Of a stretch of 53,578 nt of DNA, positions 49,815-53,578 are shown piece after piece. The DNA is from DAOUTW01 sp964523575 (GTDB lineage Bacteria; Zixibacteria; MSB-5A5; GN15; JAAZOE01). Position 1 is the stretch's first letter; the number at the start of each line of letters is the position of its first letter. The stretch spans positions 1 to 53,578 of the forward strand of contig CAZGAV010000019.1 in the NCBI GenBank assembly GCA_964523575.1, written 5' to 3'. Made by a program: the position numbers and the translations under genes. The notes under the pieces are model-generated. The model was not told where the DNA came from. It did no database searches and worked only from the letters and a program-made list of their open reading frames with translations.

Positions 49815-52800
49815 CGGAATTTTATCCCGTACTTAAGGTCAACAAGGGAGCGGCCCTGGCGGTCGGTCTGCCCCTGAAGGGAAATATGCAGGGTTAAGCT
49901 GTAATTGAGCAGGATCGTTTGATCGTTGAGGTGGCCGACGGTTGTGGAATAGGTCACGGCCAGCCGGCCGGTCAGTTTTTTCGACGCCACCAGTTGAGGC
50001 CCCCAGGATCTATCGAACTGGAAGAGATTACCCTGAATCGTGAATTCCTGAAATCCAAACAGGGAACTGACCTCATTTGATACATAACCGCTGACCCGCT
50101 GGCTGGACAGCATGGCGGCTCGATCCAGAAGGATATTCTTAGCGCCCCCTTCGCCGTTTTGCCCGGCCCCGGCTGTCAATTCACTGCGCGTGGCGCCCAG
50201 GGTCAGCAGGGCCACGATATCGGGTTTGTCCAGCGCCGGATCCGAATTCAAGGCCACCTGGAGTTGATCGAGCAGGCCGTTGACCTTAATAGTTATGGTG
50301 TATTTGATTGACTCCATCCGCCGATAGGTGGTGACCTGAGTGTTGGCTTCCAGTTGAACATCGGGATTGATCCGGATCGGATCGGTGAAATAGATTTGTC
50401 CCTGAGTTACCTGGAAACGGCGGTCGAGATACAGCAGGTAACCTTCCTCGATTTTAACCATACCGGTCAGATTGGGCTGGACCGGAGCGCCGATAATACC
50501 CAATTCGGCGTGGAGGCGGATTTTGGCCAGATTATTGTCTATCCATAATTGATCACCGGCCCGGAGGCGGACGTTCAACCGCGTCTGCTGAACAATTTTT
50601 GGGAAATCATAATCGACGGTTTCAATCGATTTGGCCCAGGGCAGAATATTTTGAAGCCTCAAGCCGGCGGTCAATTTCGATTCGCCCAGCATGAGATCGC
50701 CGTCCAGCAGATAATATTCCTTCGGTTTGGAATAATGGAGCCGGAGACTGTCGATTCTGGTTACGAATACTTTGGGGTCTTCGATTTTAATAGAATCGCC
50801 GATCAGGCGGAGATCTATGTCGGTAATTTCGGCCAGATCATGGCGGATAAAGCCCGAAACAGCGGCAACCCCGCCGTTGATTTCGGCATACAGGGTGTCG
50901 ACGGTAATCTTATGCAGGTCGAAAGTGACTCGCCCTCTCCCGTTTTTGGCGTTCAGGTAAAAGGCTTCCGATTTTACCGCCAGCTTTTGAAGGTTCAAGT
51001 AACCGTCCAATTCCGGCGCCGACGGCTTGCCGGTGATCTCCAACTCGCAACTGACAAGGCCCGACAGGGAATCGATCTGAGGCATGAACGGTTGCAGTAC
51101 TTTCAGGCTGAATTCATGCATCGTCACCTTCATGACGAGGGTATCGGAGCCGGCTGTGCCGGTTAGAGTCAACGCCGCCATATCCGAAACTTTTAACTGG
51201 AGATCGACTACAAAAGTTTTCAGCCGGTCCAGAGTCATACTGCCCGACAACGCCGCCGGCTGGCCGGCCATGGTGGCCGAAGCTTTGATAATAGTCATCA
51301 CGGTATCCTCGACGTCCAACTGGACTTCAATCGCTTCAATCGGCGTCGATTGGGGATCGGTCTGGAGGCGTCCCTCCCGGATGGTGACCGGCCCGCGAAT
51401 TTCCGGCATGTCTATGGTGCCGCCAAAATTCAGATTCATCGACAGGCGGCCCGCCAGATCGCCGATTGGCAGGAAAGCCGTCAGTACCGACAGGTCAAAA
51501 TTATCGACAATGGCTTCACCGCTCAGGCGGCTATCCGTTGAAACTGAGGGAATCCCGGTGGAATCCCGATCCAGAGTTATCCGGGCGGTGGCGGACGCTT
51601 TCTGTTTGAGAGCCTGAATATTAAAAGAAGATACTGTCAGAACATCATCATTCAGGTCGCAGGCGAAGTCAATAGAATCAATGGTCGCCTCGGGCAGTGT
51701 TATCTCGCGGATAACGGCCGCGATTTCAGCTTTTGGATGCTGGGCCGTTCCCCGGAAATCCAGTGACATATCCAGGAGGCCACCCATTTGAAGTGTATTT
51801 GAAATCAGCCCTGCAATGACACCGATTTGAAGACTATCAACTTTGGTTTGAAGACTTATTTGCGAATCGGGTGACATCTCGAATTCGGCCGTCAATCCGC
51901 CTCGATAAGGCAATACGGCCGCATCAGAATTCTTGCTTTCGGTTGAATCGCCCGCTTGAGGCGCAGAATACAAACCAGCTTCGATATTTCCTTTCCGGTT
52001 TTCGGCGTCGAATCGGCCCGTTGCCTGGACTCGGACGCCTCCATAAAATACGTCCAATCGCTTCAAGGTGACGGTCATCCCATCAACGATGCCATCAGTG
52101 ACAACCGAATCGACCTGGTATCGGCCATACTGCGGCGCATCCATCCGGGCCGCAAAATGACCCTTAAGATCATCGAAGGCGCCGGATAGTTCGGCCGTAT
52201 AAGAGACGGCTCCGCCAAGTGAATCGATCTGGAAAGGCGACTGTTTATCGTTTACAGAATTCCATTCTCCGGTCACGTTCAGCGAATCGAAGACTATTGT
52301 GCTATCTATATAGGCCAGACTTCCCGTGACCGTATCAATCGGGAAATCCTGATAAAGCAGGTGTGAGCCTGAAAAGGTGCATTTGATTTGCGGATTATCG
52401 ATAGTCCCGCCAATCTGACCGGTGGCTTCTATCGCCCCGGTCAATTCCGGTTGATTGGCCAATCCGGCCAGCGGTTCGATCTCGGGGATATTGAAATTGA
52501 AGGTACCGGAGATGTTTTCATCATGCAAAGTGAGCTGGGCGGTGGCGGTATTAGCCCCTTCCTCAAGGGAAATGCCTATGGCGCGGCCGTTGGAATTAAT
52601 CGATAATTTCAGATCGGGAACAGATTCTTTGCGATATTGCAACTGCCGGGCCATTATTTCCGCATCCACACGCCAGCCCGCTATTTCCATCCCCGAGCCC
52701 ATGATTTCCATTTTGCCCTGCAATTCGCCCTGGTAGAGGGACGAATCGCGGTAAACCGCCGCCCAGATTTTATCAGCCTGCAGGCGGCTGAAATCGAGCC

Positions 52801-53578
52801 AGTGATGTGAGGCGAAGGTACTGTCGATAAGGGTAAACCCGTGACTCTTAATTAGGCCGCCGAAACCGTTTATGGACAATGAATCGACAAAGAGGGTATC
52901 GGCAGTATAATGCATGGTCAGGTCGGCTTTGTCGATGGTAACGCCGTTGATCTCCGTTTCCGGAAGACTACTCTTCAAGTTCACCAGCGGTTGGGGCATA
53001 ATTCCGGTGACCTCGATATCGGCCCAAATACTGCCTTTGACGTCGATGGCAATGGCCGAATCATGGACCTGAAGCGAATCCAGCAATGATGAAGGCGGGC
53101 CGGATAGTTGGATTGAGGCGTTGATTTGGTCATAATCAAGACCCTCCAACGCACCGCGAGCGCTTAATCGAAGTCCCTGTATATCGGCTGTCAATGAATC
53201 GACGTTCAGGGCTCCGGGCTCCCAGGTTCCGGCGGCCTTGAAATCATCCCCGGCCACCGGCTTGTCGTTATAGGTGATTTTGAAATTTTCCAGACCAAAA
53301 CCAAAATGATACCGACCGGAATCATCTTGCCTGACTCCTATATGGCCGCCATCGAGCCGGGTGGAGAAAGTATAGATGGAATCCGTATAACGAACATTCA
53401 GGCAGGTCAGGGATAAGTGGTCTATATTCAATCCCAGAGAGGGCGATTGGCTTTCGGTTGAATCTGTGGGCGTTCCGGACGATAATAACAAGCCGGAAAA
53501 GCCGAGGCTGTCTCGTATAAGGCAGAAATCGACAGTATCCAGCTGAATTGACTTGAAGGTCATATCGCCGAACAGGAG
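49811..53578 (-). CDS. tamB: TamB-family translocation and assembly module protein (partial, N-terminus beyond window)
   Basis: At least 1255 residues; the frame is open to the window edge (the residues before the internal Met read LLFGD), so the N-terminal anchor and the true start are not visible. The long body is the repetitive AsmA/TamB beta-taco pattern with alternating hydrophobic strands (LNVRYTDSIYTFSTRLDGGHI; SLTADIQGLRLSARGALEGL). The C-terminal 300 residues are the conserved DUF490 core: VRLRAGDQLWIDNNLAKIRL, GYLLYLDRRFQVTQGQIYFT, VQLEANTQVTTYRR and KPDIVALLTLGATRSEL. TamB bridges inner and outer membranes and is linked to barrel assembly and phospholipid transport. The stop overlaps the tamA start. 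Confidence 0.95.
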   Translation of the reverse strand, partial: LLFGDMTFKSIQLDTVDFCLIRDSLGFSGLLLSSGTPTDSTESQSPSLGLNIDHLSLTCLNVRYTDSIYTFSTRLDGGHIGVRQDDSGRYHFGFGLENFKITYNDKPVAGDDFKAAGTWEPGALNVDSLTADIQGLRLSARGALEGLDYDQINASIQLSGPPSSLLDSLQVHDSAIAIDVKGSIWADIEVTGIMPQPLVNLKSSLPETEINGVTIDKADLTMHYTADTLFVDSLSINGFGGLIKSHGFTLIDSTFASHHWLDFSRLQADKIWAAVYRDSSLYQGELQGKMEIMGSGMEIAGWRVDAEIMARQLQYRKESVPDLKLSINSNGRAIGISLEEGANTATAQLTLHDENISGTFNFNIPEIEPLAGLANQPELTGAIEATGQIGGTIDNPQIKCTFSGSHLLYQDFPIDTVTGSLAYIDSTIVFDSLNVTGEWNSVNDKQSPFQIDSLGGAVSYTAELSGAFDDLKGHFAARMDAPQYGRYQVDSVVTDGIVDGMTVTLKRLDVFYGGVRVQATGRFDAENRKGNIEAGLYSAPQAGDSTESKNSDAAVLPYRGGLTAEFEMSPDSQISLQTKVDSLQIGVIAGLISNTLQMGGLLDMSLDFRGTAQHPKAEIAAVIREITLPEATIDSIDFACDLNDDVLTVSSFNIQALKQKASATARITLDRDSTGIPSVSTDSRLSGEAIVDNFDLSVLTAFLPIGDLAGRLSMNLNFGGTIDMPEIRGPVTIREGRLQTDPQSTPIEAIEVQLDVEDTVMTIIKASATMAGQPAALSGSMTLDRLKTFVVDLQLKVSDMAALTLTGTAGSDTLVMKVTMHEFSLKVLQPFMPQIDSLSGLVSCELEITGKPSAPELDGYLNLQKLAVKSEAFYLNAKNGRGRVTFDLHKITVDTLYAEINGGVAAVSGFIRHDLAEITDIDLRLIGDSIKIEDPKVFVTRIDSLRLHYSKPKEYYLLDGDLMLGESKLTAGLRLQNILPWAKSIETVDYDFPKIVQQTRLNVRLRAGDQLWIDNNLAKIRLHAELGIIGAPVQPNLTGMVKIEEGYLLYLDRRFQVTQGQIYFTDPIRINPDVQLEANTQVTTYRRMESIKYTITIKVNGLLDQLQVALNSDPALDKPDIVALLTLGATRSELTAGAGQNGEGGAKNILLDRAAMLSSQRVSGYVSNEVSSLFGFQEFTIQGNLFQFDRSWGPQLVASKKLTGRLAVTYSTTVGHLNDQTILLNYSLTLHISLQGQTDRQGRSLVDLKYGIKFR

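Overview
The window looks like one contiguous bacterial chromosome segment from a diderm of the FCB/Fibrobacteres-Chlorobi-Bacteroidetes neighbourhood, most plausibly candidate phylum Zixibacteria. That placement is an inference from style, not from a marker gene. The signs are dockerin-type GDAN-D-VNVGDAVYLINYVF repeats on secreted proteins, FlgD/T9SS-like C-terminal tails (NYPNPFNP...), a PorV/PorQ-like barrel, a carboxypeptidase-regulatory-domain TonB receptor and a TamA/TamB pair. I saw no rRNA, tRNA, CRISPR array, insertion sequence or phage gene. Gene density is high and nearly all long antisense reading frames are shadows in GC-rich code.

Layout. 1-494: end of an NAD-dependent epimerase gene. 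550-1902 (-): secreted multihaem c-type cytochrome with dockerin repeats. 2375-9506 (+): three-gene outer-membrane operon (TonB receptor, large secreted protein with a FlgD-like tail, PorV/PorQ-like barrel), preceded by an 8-codon leader ORF. 9689-11698 (-): methyltransferase and rarA. 11842-18933: two glutamate dehydrogenase paralogues flanking a NarL-type regulator, then a receiver/PEP-synthase-like fusion. The first dehydrogenase has Met at the catalytic Lys and the regulator has Asn at the phospho-acceptor Asp. 18930-21743 (-): two-subunit cytochrome-bd-like membrane complex in which both subunits end in a haem-c domain. 21908-24520 (-): PKD-containing subtilase.

25129-36091 holds the most striking system: two head-to-head four-gene cassettes reading outward from a shared 252-bp region. 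Each encodes, in the same order, a sigma factor, a soluble anti-sigma-like protein, a TPR-CHAT (caspase-like) protein and a secreted subtilase with dockerin repeats. The two anti-sigma-like proteins share a C-terminal domain I do not recognise. I propose a protease-gated sigma switch: the CHAT protease would cut the anti-sigma-like protein to free the sigma factor, with the secreted subtilase as output.

36338-38712: lipoprotein, fasciclin-domain protein, 61-aa orphan protein and a DUF378 membrane protein. 38969-44258 (+): a CarH/LitR-type B12 photoreceptor regulator followed by class II photolyase, SRPBCC protein, SDR-DUF2867 protein and DUF523-DUF1722 protein, a light-response/DNA-repair operon with repeated TGTCTAAT sites upstream. 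44271-53578 (-): tamB (cut by the window edge), tamA, a small protein kinase and a secreted M28 peptidase, apparently transcribed as one series.
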